A DNA stretch of 42,667 bases from Chromatiales bacterium (GTDB lineage: Bacteria; Pseudomonadota; Gammaproteobacteria; JAHELT01), in contig JAHELT010000022.1 of the NCBI GenBank assembly GCA_024644045.1, positions 1 to 42,667 on the forward strand, in the 5' to 3' direction. Both the position numbers and the translations under genes were made by a program. The stretch's first letter is position 1, and each line of letters starts with the position of its first letter. The notes under the pieces were generated by a model. That model was not told the origin of the DNA, made no database searches, and was given only the letters and a program-made list of their open reading frames with translations. Shown in pieces: positions 7,199 to 15,739 of the stretch.

Positions 7199-8575
7199 GT
7201 GCCGCGCGAGCTTGCGTCGGCGCTTGCGGGAAAACACAACCACCGGGTGGACACGAACGTTTCAATCCCGAGTCTGCAGACGCCGCTGCGCCGTCTGCCC
7301 GGTCTGTTGCTCGCAGGCATGCTGGCGGTGACGATCGCGAACACGCTGCTGCCCGTTGTGCCCGGCGTGCTGGCGGCGCTGCTCGCATGGTCGGCCTTTG
7401 TGCTGCTGTGGCCGCGGCTCGGGATACAGCAGCGGGTGCAGGTCGTAGTATTGTTTGCGTTCGGTGGCGCGGGCATCTGGTGGGGCTACGCACACGGTGT
7501 GTCCCCCGATCCCGCCCGACTGCTCGGTCAGAATCAGCTGATCATCTCGATGCTCGCGTCGGTAACGCTGATGCGTCTGCTCAACGGGCCGATGCTGGAG
7601 ACCGAGCGCGAGCTGCCGCGCGGCATCGGTACCTACGTGCGCAGTATGTTCGGCGTGCATACGTTTGCCGCCGTGATCAATATCTCCGCGCTCGTGATCA
7701 TGGCCGACCGGCTGTCCCGGCGCGCCGCGCTGCAGATCAACCAGGCACAGATGCTGAGCCGCGCCTTCACCATGGCGGCGTTCTACTCACCCTTCATCGG
7801 CGGCGTGGCGCTGGCGCTTGCCTATACACCGGGCTCAAGCCTGCCCGTGCTGCTGTCGTTCGGCGTGCCGCTGGCCCTGATCGGTTTCGCCGTACTCTAC
7901 TGGTATGCGCGCACCGGCCGGGTCGCCGATATCGCCAATTTCCGCGGCTACCCGGTGCACTTCGAAAGTCTCTGGTTACCGGTGTCGCTGGGCGTCGCGG
8001 TGCTCACGCTGCACGTCCTCGCACCGCACTACTCCGTGCTGTCGCTGGTCGTCATGCTGACGCCGTTGATCGTCATTGCCACGCTGGCAACCCGCGGCGG
8101 CATCGCCGGCATCAGGCGCGGGCTCGGCGAGTACGTGAACCTGCGCCTGCCCGAGATGGCCGGCGAACTCGCGCTGTTTCTGAGCGCCGGGGTGCTGGCC
8201 AGCGGCCTCGTGGCGGTGTTCGCCGCGACCGACGGCTGGGTACCCTTCGCGCAATTCGATGCACAGTCGGCAAGCGTTCTGCTGCTCGTCACCATGGGCG
8301 TGTCGCTGATCGGGATCCATCCGGTCATCGTGGTGAGCACCGCGGCCCCGCTGCTGGCACCGATCGACCCGGACCCGACACTGCTGGCGATGGTGTTCAC
8401 CATGGGCTGGGGTATCGGGTGCGCCGTGAACCCGCTGTCCGGAACCAACCTGACCCTGCACGGACGCTACGGCGTGAGCAACTGGGCGGTGGCGCGCGGC
8501 AACTTCGGCTTTGGCGCGACCTTGTGCGCATTTGCGATCGCGCTGCTGCACGTCTACGCCTGGCTGGCAACGTGA
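7199..8575 (+). CDS. Polytopic inner-membrane transporter, ion-transporter-like
   Basis: A protein of about 458 residues, almost entirely hydrophobic, with roughly 11 membrane helices. Two features recall the ion-transporter (ArsB/CitM/DASS) superfamily: polar half-helix loops in AAFYSPFIGGVALALAYTPG near the middle and in CAVNPLSGTNLTLHGRYG near the end, which look like pseudo-symmetric substrate hairpins. I cannot name the substrate. The start is uncertain: GTG 7199 opens the longest frame, but GTG 7247 (VDTNVSIP) leaves only a short tail before the first helix and is as likely; neither has a convincing ribosome site. It lies 88 bases upstream of the 2OG oxygenase on the same strand and may share its transcript. 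Confidence 0.65.
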   Translation: MPRELASALAGKHNHRVDTNVSIPSLQTPLRRLPGLLLAGMLAVTIANTLLPVVPGVLAALLAWSAFVLLWPRLGIQQRVQVVVLFAFGGAGIWWGYAHGVSPDPARLLGQNQLIISMLASVTLMRLLNGPMLETERELPRGIGTYVRSMFGVHTFAAVINISALVIMADRLSRRAALQINQAQMLSRAFTMAAFYSPFIGGVALALAYTPGSSLPVLLSFGVPLALIGFAVLYWYARTGRVADIANFRGYPVHFESLWLPVSLGVAVLTLHVLAPHYSVLSLVVMLTPLIVIATLATRGGIAGIRRGLGEYVNLRLPEMAGELALFLSAGVLASGLVAVFAATDGWVPFAQFDAQSASVLLLVTMGVSLIGIHPVIVVSTAAPLLAPIDPDPTLLAMVFTMGWGIGCAVNPLSGTNLTLHGRYGVSNWAVARGNFGFGATLCAFAIALLHVYAWLAT

Positions 8576-8663
8576 ACGCCCGCCGCGACGGCTGCGGCAG
8601 ACTGTTCAGCCGGCGGTGATTGGCCCAGACTAACGACTGGCGCGAAGCGAGACGGCCACCTTC

Positions 8664-9719
8664 ATGAGTGATCCCAGCCCCACCAGACCGACCGGCATCG
8701 TCGACCCCACCGGCCGTGCCCGGCAGGCGGACTTCTCGGAGATACCCGTGGTCGATCTGGCCCCCATGTTCGGAGACGATCTGGATGCCAGGCAGCGTAT
8801 GGCTTGCGAGCTGCGCAGCGCCTGCCGCGACGTCGGGTTCTTCTATGTCAGGAACCACCGCATACCGAAGCGGCTGACGCAGGGGGTCCTGGCGCAAACC
8901 GAGCAGTTTTTCGACCTGCCCGAGCCCGTCAAGCTCGCCTACGACATCGCCAGGATCAACCGTCACCGGGGGTTTGTTCCGGTCGGCGCGCTGACCGCCG
9001 GTCCCGACGAAGCCCCCGATCTCCAGGAGGGGTACGAGGTGGCGCTCGAGCTGCCGGCCGACGATCCCGACTACCTGGCGGGCAGCAAGCTGTTCGGTCC
9101 CAACGTGTGGCCGCGCGAGCTGCCGCAGTTCCGCCGGCACGTTTACGCCTATTTCGAGGCGGTGCTCGAGCTGGGCCGGACACTGTTTCGCGCTTTCGCC
9201 CTGGCGCTGGGACTCCCCGAGGATTTCTTCGACGGTGAGATCACCAAGCCGATCGCGCAGCTGCGGCTGCTGTACTACCCGCCCGGCGACCCCGCGCTCT
9301 CCAGCCAGGGCATAGGCGCACACACCGATTACGAGTGTTTCACCATACTCTGGCAGACCGAGCCGGGGCTGCAGGTACAGAACCGCGCCCACGAGTGGAT
9401 CGGCGCGCCGCCGATCGCCGACAGCTTTCTGGTCAATATCGGCGACATGATGATGCGCTGGACGAACGACCTGTTCCGCTCGACGCCGCACCGGGTGCTC
9501 ACGCCGCTCGGCATAGAGCGGTACTCGTTTCCGTTTTTCTTCGCCGCCAACTACGACACGGTGGTGCGTTGCCTGGATACGTGTGTTAGCGTGGAAAAGC
9601 CGGCGGCCTACCCGCCCACGAAGTTCGGCTACTGGGTGGAGAACATGCACGCGTACTCCTACGTCTACCGGCACGCGGAACGCGGCCGGCTGCCCAAGCC
9701 TGAGCTGATCGCAGACTGA
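8664..9719 (+). CDS. 2-oxoglutarate/Fe(II) oxygenase, isopenicillin-N-synthase-like
   Basis: A 351-residue soluble oxygenase. The N-terminal DIOX_N region (IPVVDLAPMFGDD, then CRDVGFFYVRNHRIP) and the C-terminal 2OG-FeII_Oxy core are both present. Iron ligands: His and Asp in GIGAHTDYECFTIL and the distal His in STPHRVLTP; the 2OG-binding Arg-x-Ser is in ERYSFPFFF. Bacterial relatives hydroxylate or oxidatively cleave small molecules; the substrate cannot be read from the sequence. Its TGA overlaps the ATG of the M24 hydrolase by one base (TGATG), so the two are translationally coupled and probably act on the same compound. Confidence 0.88.
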   Translation: MSDPSPTRPTGIVDPTGRARQADFSEIPVVDLAPMFGDDLDARQRMACELRSACRDVGFFYVRNHRIPKRLTQGVLAQTEQFFDLPEPVKLAYDIARINRHRGFVPVGALTAGPDEAPDLQEGYEVALELPADDPDYLAGSKLFGPNVWPRELPQFRRHVYAYFEAVLELGRTLFRAFALALGLPEDFFDGEITKPIAQLRLLYYPPGDPALSSQGIGAHTDYECFTILWQTEPGLQVQNRAHEWIGAPPIADSFLVNIGDMMMRWTNDLFRSTPHRVLTPLGIERYSFPFFFAANYDTVVRCLDTCVSVEKPAAYPPTKFGYWVENMHAYSYVYRHAERGRLPKPELIAD

Positions 9720-10885
9720 TGAGCACTGCCTTTGCGGTGTTCGGCGAGCGCGAGCACCGCCGGCGGCTCGCGCGCGCGCGCCGGGCCCTCGAGTCAATGG
9801 ATTGCGGTGTCTGCGTGGCGGTAGCCCCGGAAACCCACTACTACCTGGCCGGCTACGACGCCTGGGTTGGCGTGAACAGCCCGCAGGCCCTGGTGTTCGG
9901 CGCGGACGACGATGATGCACCGACGCTGCTGGTACGCGACGTCGATGCGCCTCTGGCGAGAGAGACCAGCTGGTTGGAGGACCTTCGCATCTATCGGTTG
10001 TTCAAGGATGATTTCGCCGAACGAGTCGCCGCCATCGTGCGCGGAAAAGGCTGCGCAGGCCGGCGTATCGCCATGGAGAAGCAGTCCTATGCGCTCCCCG
10101 CAGCGCTGCACGAGCAGCTCGCGGACACCCTGACGGGTGAAATCGTCGACGCGACCCGGACGCTCGGCGATCTGCGCCACATCAAGTCGGCGGCAGAACT
10201 GGTGCACGTGCGTGAAGCCGCGCGCTACGCAAATCTCGGTCTCGCCGCGGCGCGCGACCATCTGCGCCCGGGCGTCAGCGAGATCGAGCTCGCGGCGGAA
10301 ATCGAGTCGGCCATGCGCCGTGGCGGCAGCGACTACTGGTCGATTCCGACGGAGCTGAGCAGCGGACCCAGAACCGCGGGCGGCCACGCAACACCGCGCC
10401 AGCGGCTCATCGAACGAGGCGACCTCGTGCATATGGAATTCGCGGGGGTTGCGCAGCGCTATCATGCGACCGCCGTGCACACCATGGCCTGCGGCGAGCC
10501 GGGACGTCGCGCGCGCGAAGTCTATTGCGTGGCGCGGGCATCGCTGGCGGCCGGTATCGCAGCCTGTCGACCCGGCGTACGAGCGGACGCCGTCGAAGAA
10601 GCCTCGCTGGCGCCGGTACGTGCGGCGGGGATGGAGGCCAATGCGATAATGCGCTTCGGCTACGGGCTGGGCATCGCCTACCCGCCGGTGTGGCTGGAAA
10701 CGTTGCAGATCAGCCGCGGCTTCGCAAACCCGCTGACTGCGGGGATGACGTTCGTGTTGCACGCCTGCCTGCAGCTGGACGGGGAGTCCCTCGGGGTCAT
10801 CCAGGGCGGCACCTGGGTCATGCACGCCGAAGGACCGGAGCAGCTGGTCGGTGGCGGTGACGTGCCGCTCGAACTCGTGGCGTGA
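9719..10885 (+). CDS. M24-fold hydrolase lacking metal ligands (DoeA/creatinase-like)
   Basis: A 388-residue protein with the two-domain creatinase/prolidase layout: an N-terminal domain (1-150; THYYLAGYDAW) and a pita-bread domain (160-388). The five metal ligands of true aminopeptidases are missing: the usual D-x-G...D region reads HMEFAGVAQRYHATAVHTM, the usual G-H-G-x-G region reads GYGLGIAYPPVW, and the end reads GTWVMHAEGPEQL. This pattern, including RYHA and GI-YPP-W, is what I recall from ectoine hydrolase (DoeA/EutD), which opens a C-N bond without metal, so a small-molecule amidohydrolase is more likely than a peptidase. No other doe/eut gene is nearby, so the substrate is unsettled. 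It is coupled to the oxygenase before it. Confidence 0.75.
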   Translation: MSTAFAVFGEREHRRRLARARRALESMDCGVCVAVAPETHYYLAGYDAWVGVNSPQALVFGADDDDAPTLLVRDVDAPLARETSWLEDLRIYRLFKDDFAERVAAIVRGKGCAGRRIAMEKQSYALPAALHEQLADTLTGEIVDATRTLGDLRHIKSAAELVHVREAARYANLGLAAARDHLRPGVSEIELAAEIESAMRRGGSDYWSIPTELSSGPRTAGGHATPRQRLIERGDLVHMEFAGVAQRYHATAVHTMACGEPGRRAREVYCVARASLAAGIAACRPGVRADAVEEASLAPVRAAGMEANAIMRFGYGLGIAYPPVWLETLQISRGFANPLTAGMTFVLHACLQLDGESLGVIQGGTWVMHAEGPEQLVGGGDVPLELVA

Positions 10886-10982
10886 CGTAAGCCGGGGATT
10901 TAACGAAAAGTCACTGATCCACACACCATCGTATCGAACGCTGCAGGCACAATACACGATGGCAATGAGGCGGAACGATCCC

Positions 10983-11918
10983 ATGCGAAACAGGCTGTGG
11001 CGAAGCGCCCCCCTGTGTGCGCTGTTGCTGGTGCTGGCCGGCGATGCGCATGCACAGGTCGAAGTGATTACCGCGCCAGGCGACAGTCTCATCGATCTGC
11101 TGCGCCGCCACGGCGCAGAGGGCTCGTACGAGGACCTGCGGCCGCTGGTTCGCGAAACGCTGCGCAATAACCCGCACGCGTTCCGTAACCGGGACGCCGA
11201 CCGGCTGGTCCCGGACGAGCTGATCATCCTGCCCATCGCGCGAGCGCCCGAGCCCGTGCCGCCGCCGCCGCCAGCACCGCCACCGCCGCCACCGCCGCCG
11301 AGCATCGGCGAGCTGGAGCTCGCCAGGGGCACGGCGCGTCACGCGAGTCTCGGCCAATCCTCCATGGTCTCGGTGCGGGCGCCGCTCTACGCCGGTGACG
11401 AGATCGACACCTCGGCAAACGCGCGCGCGACACTGACCTTCAACGACGGCTCGCGCGTCGAGCTCGGGCCCACGACACGCTTCGCGATCAAGGCGTTCGA
11501 AGTGCCCAGCAACGAAAACCCCGGACGGGCGATTCTCAATCTGTTCTACGGCGGCATCCGCGCGCTCACCGGGCTCATCGGCAAGCGCAGCGGCAGCACA
11601 TACCAGCTGCTGACCACGGCGGCCACCATCGGCATCCGCGGCACGGACTACGTGGCGCGCTTCTGCATGCAGCAGTGCGGTGAGCTCGCCGGCGCCTCGG
11701 TTGCGGTCGCCGACGGCGGCGTGGTCTTGCAGAACGCGGCTGGTGAAGTGGCGCTCGCCGAGCGCGAGTTCGCCCGCGCCGAGTCGCCCGACGCGGCGCC
11801 GCAAAGCGCTCCCCTGCCGGAGGGTTTTTTCGACCTCGACCGCAACGTCGGCGAACTCGAACTGCCTCGCACCTGGTACGAGGAGCTGATCGACGGGGTG
11901 CGTTCGCTGGTCGAATGA
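10983..11918 (+). CDS. Secreted FecR-domain protein with polyproline linker
   Basis: A 311-residue exported protein. Layout: signal peptide (1-24, ending GDAHA), a LysM-like region (25-80; ITAPGDSLIDLLRRHG, and PDELIILP at its end), a polyproline linker of about 19 residues (PVPPPPPAPPPPPPPP), then a FecR beta domain (about 105-245) with GDEIDTSANARATLTF, GSRVELGPTTRFAI and the TIGIRGTDYVARF signature, followed by CMQQCG. The LysM-like region plus FecR is a recurring envelope-protein layout with no sigma-factor partner. I chose ATG 10983, with GGAA about nine bases upstream, because it opens the signal peptide; in-frame ATGs at 10959 and 10965 remain possible. It stands alone, convergent with the flavoprotein at 11935. 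Confidence 0.82.
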   Translation: MRNRLWRSAPLCALLLVLAGDAHAQVEVITAPGDSLIDLLRRHGAEGSYEDLRPLVRETLRNNPHAFRNRDADRLVPDELIILPIARAPEPVPPPPPAPPPPPPPPSIGELELARGTARHASLGQSSMVSVRAPLYAGDEIDTSANARATLTFNDGSRVELGPTTRFAIKAFEVPSNENPGRAILNLFYGGIRALTGLIGKRSGSTYQLLTTAATIGIRGTDYVARFCMQQCGELAGASVAVADGGVVLQNAAGEVALAEREFARAESPDAAPQSAPLPEGFFDLDRNVGELELPRTWYEELIDGVRSLVE

Positions 11919-11919
11919 A

Positions 11920-11943
11920 CCCGGCGCGGGCGCGTCAGCCGGG
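11920..11943. terminator. Candidate bidirectional hairpin between convergent genes
   Basis: CCCGGC at 11920-11925 pairs with GCCGGG at 11938-11943. It lies just past the FecR stop and includes the stop codon of the minus-strand flavoprotein. No T run follows on either strand. Confidence 0.35.
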
Positions 11944-13161
11944 CGCGCTCATCAAGTGGCTGGTGTAGAAACGACTCGGCGCGTGGGGCATCTGTGCGTC
12001 CACCCACGCCGGATCGGCGCCCGGGGGCCCGAACCGATCCGGCACGGTGTCGAATACGCGGAATCGCGGCTCGACGCCACACAACCAGTCGGCCGTGTTG
12101 TGGCCAACCATGCCCGAATAGGTGACCCCGGCCGAGTTCATGGCACATGCCACGTACAGCCCGGGAACGTCCTTGACGGGTCCGACCAGCGGCGCGCCGT
12201 CCGCCGTGAACGACTCCGGGCCGTTGACGAAACGCAGTACCGGTGCATCGCGCAGCGCGGGAAAGCAGCGGGCAGCGGCTTCGAAGTATTGGGCGACCTG
12301 CGCCCAGTCGTCGGGTAGCTGCGCAAACGCGAACGGGTCCGGCAGCGTGTTCACGTCCACCACCTTGGCGTCGCGGTCGAAGAATCCGACCAGGAAATTA
12401 CCGACCTCCTCGCGGCCATAGATCAGCGCTTCGGGGCATGAGAACGCCGGCGTCATTCGCTGCAATGCCGGGGTCGGCCGGGCGATCACGTAGAAATGCT
12501 CACATACGCCGTGAGCGAGCGCGAGCTGCGAGCGCGCGAGCAGCTGCCGTGACCACAGGCCGCTGGCAATGACCACGCAGTCCGCACGCGCTACGCCCTC
12601 ATCGGTCTCCACGCCGACTACGCCCCGGTCGCCGAGCACCACCCGGGTTACCGGGCGGTTCTCCAGCACCTGCACACCGCGCTGCCGGGCACCTCTGACG
12701 TAGGCCGCCAGCAGGCCGGCCGGGCTGAGCCGTCCCGACTGCGGATTGAACCAGGCGCCCTGCACGGTGCCCGCGTCCAGCAGCGGATGGCGTCTGGCCG
12801 CCTCTGCCGGCTCGAGCATTACGCTCGCGGGCCAGCGCACGACAGCATCGGCATGGTACTGCTCCAGCCGTCTCGAGTAGGTGTCGCTCAGCGACAGGAA
12901 CAGCCGCCCGGTGGCCAGCCAGCCCGTATCCTGGCCGGTTTCCCGCTGCAGGCGCTCGATCAGCGCCAGCAGATAGGCGATCGGTGCGTCGCTGTCGGGG
13001 GTGGGTTTCCAGGTGATGTTACCCGCTGAGTGCCAGGTCGTGCCGGCACCGAGCCGTTCGCGCTCGTAAAGCACGATCCCGCCCGCCTGCCGAACGGCGA
13101 GATGCCACGCGATACTCGCGCCCACGACGCCGCCGCCGACGATGGCAATACGGCGGGTCAT
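11935..13161 (-). CDS. FAD oxidoreductase, sarcosine/dimethylglycine dehydrogenase-like
   Basis: A 408-residue DAO-fold flavoprotein. The dinucleotide motif is IAIVGGGVVGASIAWHLA at the N-terminus. It is followed by LGAGTTWHSAGNIT, in which the His matches the residue that holds FAD covalently in dimethylglycine and sarcosine dehydrogenases. NGPESFTADGAPLVGP near 325 and GLYVACAMNSAGVTYSGM near 350 are also typical. Unlike the large dehydrogenases, it stops after the FAD domain and has no folate-binding GcvT-type domain. It probably demethylates an N-methylated amino acid, such as the sarcosine that creatinase would release, but that is inference. It is transcribed alone, divergent from the DauA-like gene. 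Confidence 0.8.
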   Translation of the reverse strand: MTRRIAIVGGGVVGASIAWHLAVRQAGGIVLYERERLGAGTTWHSAGNITWKPTPDSDAPIAYLLALIERLQRETGQDTGWLATGRLFLSLSDTYSRRLEQYHADAVVRWPASVMLEPAEAARRHPLLDAGTVQGAWFNPQSGRLSPAGLLAAYVRGARQRGVQVLENRPVTRVVLGDRGVVGVETDEGVARADCVVIASGLWSRQLLARSQLALAHGVCEHFYVIARPTPALQRMTPAFSCPEALIYGREEVGNFLVGFFDRDAKVVDVNTLPDPFAFAQLPDDWAQVAQYFEAAARCFPALRDAPVLRFVNGPESFTADGAPLVGPVKDVPGLYVACAMNSAGVTYSGMVGHNTADWLCGVEPRFRVFDTVPDRFGPPGADPAWVDAQMPHAPSRFYTSHLMSAPG

Positions 13162-13404
13162 CGCGCCGGCTTACCGTCATTCACGACACAGCGGACCCGG
13201 TGAAGCGATCATGGGTAGACGTCAGGGCTGTCTCCGCTCGCGGCTGACCCGGTCATTGTAGCCTGAGTCAAGGCACCCGCAGCAACGAACCCGCTGCGAG
13301 CGGCTCGCTGTCATCGGACCCTGCGCGCCCGCGGGCGTTCGTGTCTCGTATGTAAGGTACCGACGCGGGCATAATGCACCCTCAGGGGCGCGCAGAGACC
13401 GTCT

Positions 13405-14601
13405 ATGATCGAAAGTGATTTTATTGTCATCGGGGCCGGTATCGGCGGCACGTCCGCCGCCTACCGGCTTTCCGCCGACCACCGCGTGAGCGTGCTCGAG
13501 ATGGAGGCGCAGCCGGGCTACCATACGACGGGGCGCTCGCTGGCGATGTACACGGAAGCGTACGGTCCGCGCGCGGTGCGCACCCTGGCGAAGGCCAGTT
13601 ACGCATTTCTCACCGATCCGCCGCCCGGTTTCAGCGACCGGCCGCTGAGCCGCCGCAGCGGTTTCATGTTCATTGCCCGCGAGGACCAGCACGCATCGCT
13701 GGCGCGCGCGCTGGAGGAAGCGCGATCGCTTTCCCCGGCCATTCACGCCATTGCGCGTGCACAGGCCGTGTCGATGGTACCGGTGCTGCGAGAGGATTAC
13801 GTGCACAGTGCATTCCTCGATCCCGGTACGCTGTCCCTGGACGTGGACGCAATCCATCAGGGCTACATACGCGGAATGAAGCGTAACGGTGCGGGGATTC
13901 ACTGCAATTGCGAAGTGCGCGAAGCGGAGTGGGACGGCGAGCGGTGGAGTGTCGAGACGCCGCAGTACAGGTTCGCCGCGCCGGTGGTCGTCAACGCCGC
14001 CGGCGCCTGGGCCGACGACGTCGGCCGGCACTTCGGCGCACGACCCATCGGCCTGCAGCCCAAGCGCAGAACAGTGATCGCCTTTGCCCCACCGGTGCAC
14101 GTGAGCGCGACCGACCGGTGGCCGTTCGTATTCGACACCGACGAGGAATTCTACTTCAAACTCGACGCCGGCACCGTGCTGGCGTCGCCGGCCGACGAAA
14201 CGCCGGTCCCCGCTCAGGATGTCCAGCCCGAGGATCTCGACGTGGCAGTCACGGTCGATCGTATCGAGCGTGCCAGCACGCTGCAGGTCGGACGCATCAT
14301 CCGCAAGTGGGCGGGTTTGCGCAGCTTTGTTCCCGACAGCGTACCGGTCGTCGGTTTCGATGCGTACACGCCGGGATTCTTCTGGTGTGCCGGTCAGGGG
14401 GGCTACGGTATCGAGACCTCCTGGGCCATGGGTGAGGTGTCGGCTGCGCTCGCCGCGGGAGGCACCCTGCCCGCACACTTGATGGACGCCGGGCTCACCG
14501 AAACGGACCTCGCCCCGGGGCGCGCAAAACCGCACGCCGCGCCTGCGTTGAGCAGTAAGCGCATGCCAGACGCGCCGGTGCCCGCGCCCGATGATCGTTA
14601 A
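13405..14601 (+). CDS. D-amino-acid dehydrogenase, DauA (D-arginine dehydrogenase)-like
   Basis: A 398-residue DAO-family flavoprotein that matches Pseudomonas aeruginosa DauA closely as I remember it. Shared stretches include DFIVIGAGIGGTSAAYRLS, QPGYHTTGRSLAMYTEAYG, a central LQPKRRTVIAFAPP, the GSPAN-like region (here ASPADETPV), WAGLRSFVPD and GQGGYGIETSWAMGE. DauA oxidises D-arginine and other D-amino acids to imino acids, which hydrolyse to 2-oxo acids. The substrate range here is not provable by eye. ATG 13405 is close to a CATAAT -10-like box at 13370-13375. The last 11 bases overlap the start of the RND adaptor gene. Confidence 0.85.
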   Translation: MIESDFIVIGAGIGGTSAAYRLSADHRVSVLEMEAQPGYHTTGRSLAMYTEAYGPRAVRTLAKASYAFLTDPPPGFSDRPLSRRSGFMFIAREDQHASLARALEEARSLSPAIHAIARAQAVSMVPVLREDYVHSAFLDPGTLSLDVDAIHQGYIRGMKRNGAGIHCNCEVREAEWDGERWSVETPQYRFAAPVVVNAAGAWADDVGRHFGARPIGLQPKRRTVIAFAPPVHVSATDRWPFVFDTDEEFYFKLDAGTVLASPADETPVPAQDVQPEDLDVAVTVDRIERASTLQVGRIIRKWAGLRSFVPDSVPVVGFDAYTPGFFWCAGQGGYGIETSWAMGEVSAALAAGGTLPAHLMDAGLTETDLAPGRAKPHAAPALSSKRMPDAPVPAPDDR

Positions 14602-15739
14602 AAACGAACCTCGGCGAATTCGCCCTGCATCAGTGCACCGTTCTCCCTTACGGCAATCCTGGGCTGCCGCGCTCGCCGTGCTGCTCGGCCTTACGGCGAC
14701 CGATGCACCGGCGCAGCAGCGCCCGGCAGCACCGGTCAGCGTGGTTATGGTCGCGGCCGGGCAGTTACACGCAGAAATCCCGCTGAGCGGCAGCGTGGTG
14801 TCACGCCGCGTATCGCTGCTCTCATCGAAAGTCGACGGCTCGGTCGCCGAGATGCTGGTCGAAGCCGGCGACGAGGTAAGTGCGGGTGCACCCCTGGTAC
14901 GCCTGGATCGGGTCATGGCGGAGATCGAGCTGTCGAGCGCTCAGTCCCGTGCGGACGAGGCGCGTGCACGCCTGAAGGAGGCGGGGCGACAGCGCGATGA
15001 AACGCAGCGCCTGGTGAACAGCAAGCACATTGCGAAGTCCGCGCTCGAGGAGGCTCGCGCGGCTGTCGAGATCAACACGGCGGCAGTGCAGCGCCTGCGC
15101 GCCGAGGTCAGGGGTTACCAGGAAACCCTTTCACGCCATGAGGTGACGGCCCCGTTCGACGGCGTGGTGTCGCGCAAGCTCGTGGAGGTGGGGCAGTGGG
15201 TCGAAACCAGCACGGCGCTGCTCGAGCTGGTGGCGATCCGGCGGCTAAGGGTCGACGTGCAGGTGCCGCAGCACTATTTCGCGCAGATCGGACCCGGCAC
15301 CCCGGTCACCATGCGCCTGGATTCGCTGCCGGGTCGCGTGTTCGATGCCGCGGTAACGCGAAAGATCCCGGTCGGCCATACCTCGGCGAGAACCTTTCCC
15401 GTACACATCGAGCTGGCGAACGACGAACGGCTCATCGCGCCAGGTATGTCGGCGCGCGTGCGCCTGCGCCTGAACCAGGCCGCGGAATCGCTGCTGCTGC
15501 CGCGCGATGCGGTTATTAAAGGGCCGGATGGCAGCGAGTCGGTCTGGGTGCTGGCCGAGGAGGACGGGGTCGAGACCGCGAACCGGATCGACGTCAAGAC
15601 CGGGCTTGCGGCACGCGATCTCGTCGAGGTCACGGCAGAAGCGCTGGCGGTCGGCGACAGGGTGGTGGTGCGCGGCAATGAGATTCTGCGTCCGGGGCAG
15701 CCCGTTCGCGTGACGGAAACGCTGCGCCTGCCCTTCTGA
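14591..15739 (+). CDS. RND efflux periplasmic adaptor subunit (MFP family)
   Basis: A 382-residue AcrA/MexA-type adaptor. After an export signal (about 20-42, LAVLLGLTATDAPA) come the lipoyl/barrel-sandwich halves (VDGSVAEMLVEAGDEVSAG...LVRLD, and VTAPFDGVVSRKLVEVGQWV), between them an alpha-helical hairpin (about 115-190; SSAQSRADEARARLKEAG), then a beta-barrel and membrane-proximal domain. The signal peptide ends in APAQQ with no lipobox, so it is not a lipoprotein. It starts inside the last codons of the DauA-like gene (11-base overlap) and its TGA overlaps the pump's ATG by one base, so the three genes form one transcript. Confidence 0.9.
   Translation: MIVKNEPRRIRPASVHRSPLRQSWAAALAVLLGLTATDAPAQQRPAAPVSVVMVAAGQLHAEIPLSGSVVSRRVSLLSSKVDGSVAEMLVEAGDEVSAGAPLVRLDRVMAEIELSSAQSRADEARARLKEAGRQRDETQRLVNSKHIAKSALEEARAAVEINTAAVQRLRAEVRGYQETLSRHEVTAPFDGVVSRKLVEVGQWVETSTALLELVAIRRLRVDVQVPQHYFAQIGPGTPVTMRLDSLPGRVFDAAVTRKIPVGHTSARTFPVHIELANDERLIAPGMSARVRLRLNQAAESLLLPRDAVIKGPDGSESVWVLAEEDGVETANRIDVKTGLAARDLVEVTAEALAVGDRVVVRGNEILRPGQPVRVTETLRLPF

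Noticed and set aside
8397-9920. Minus-strand open frame of about 500 codons across the transporter, oxygenase and M24 genes
   Set aside because: It spans the ends of three convincing genes on the other strand and reads as low-complexity Arg/Gly-rich sequence with no ribosome site.
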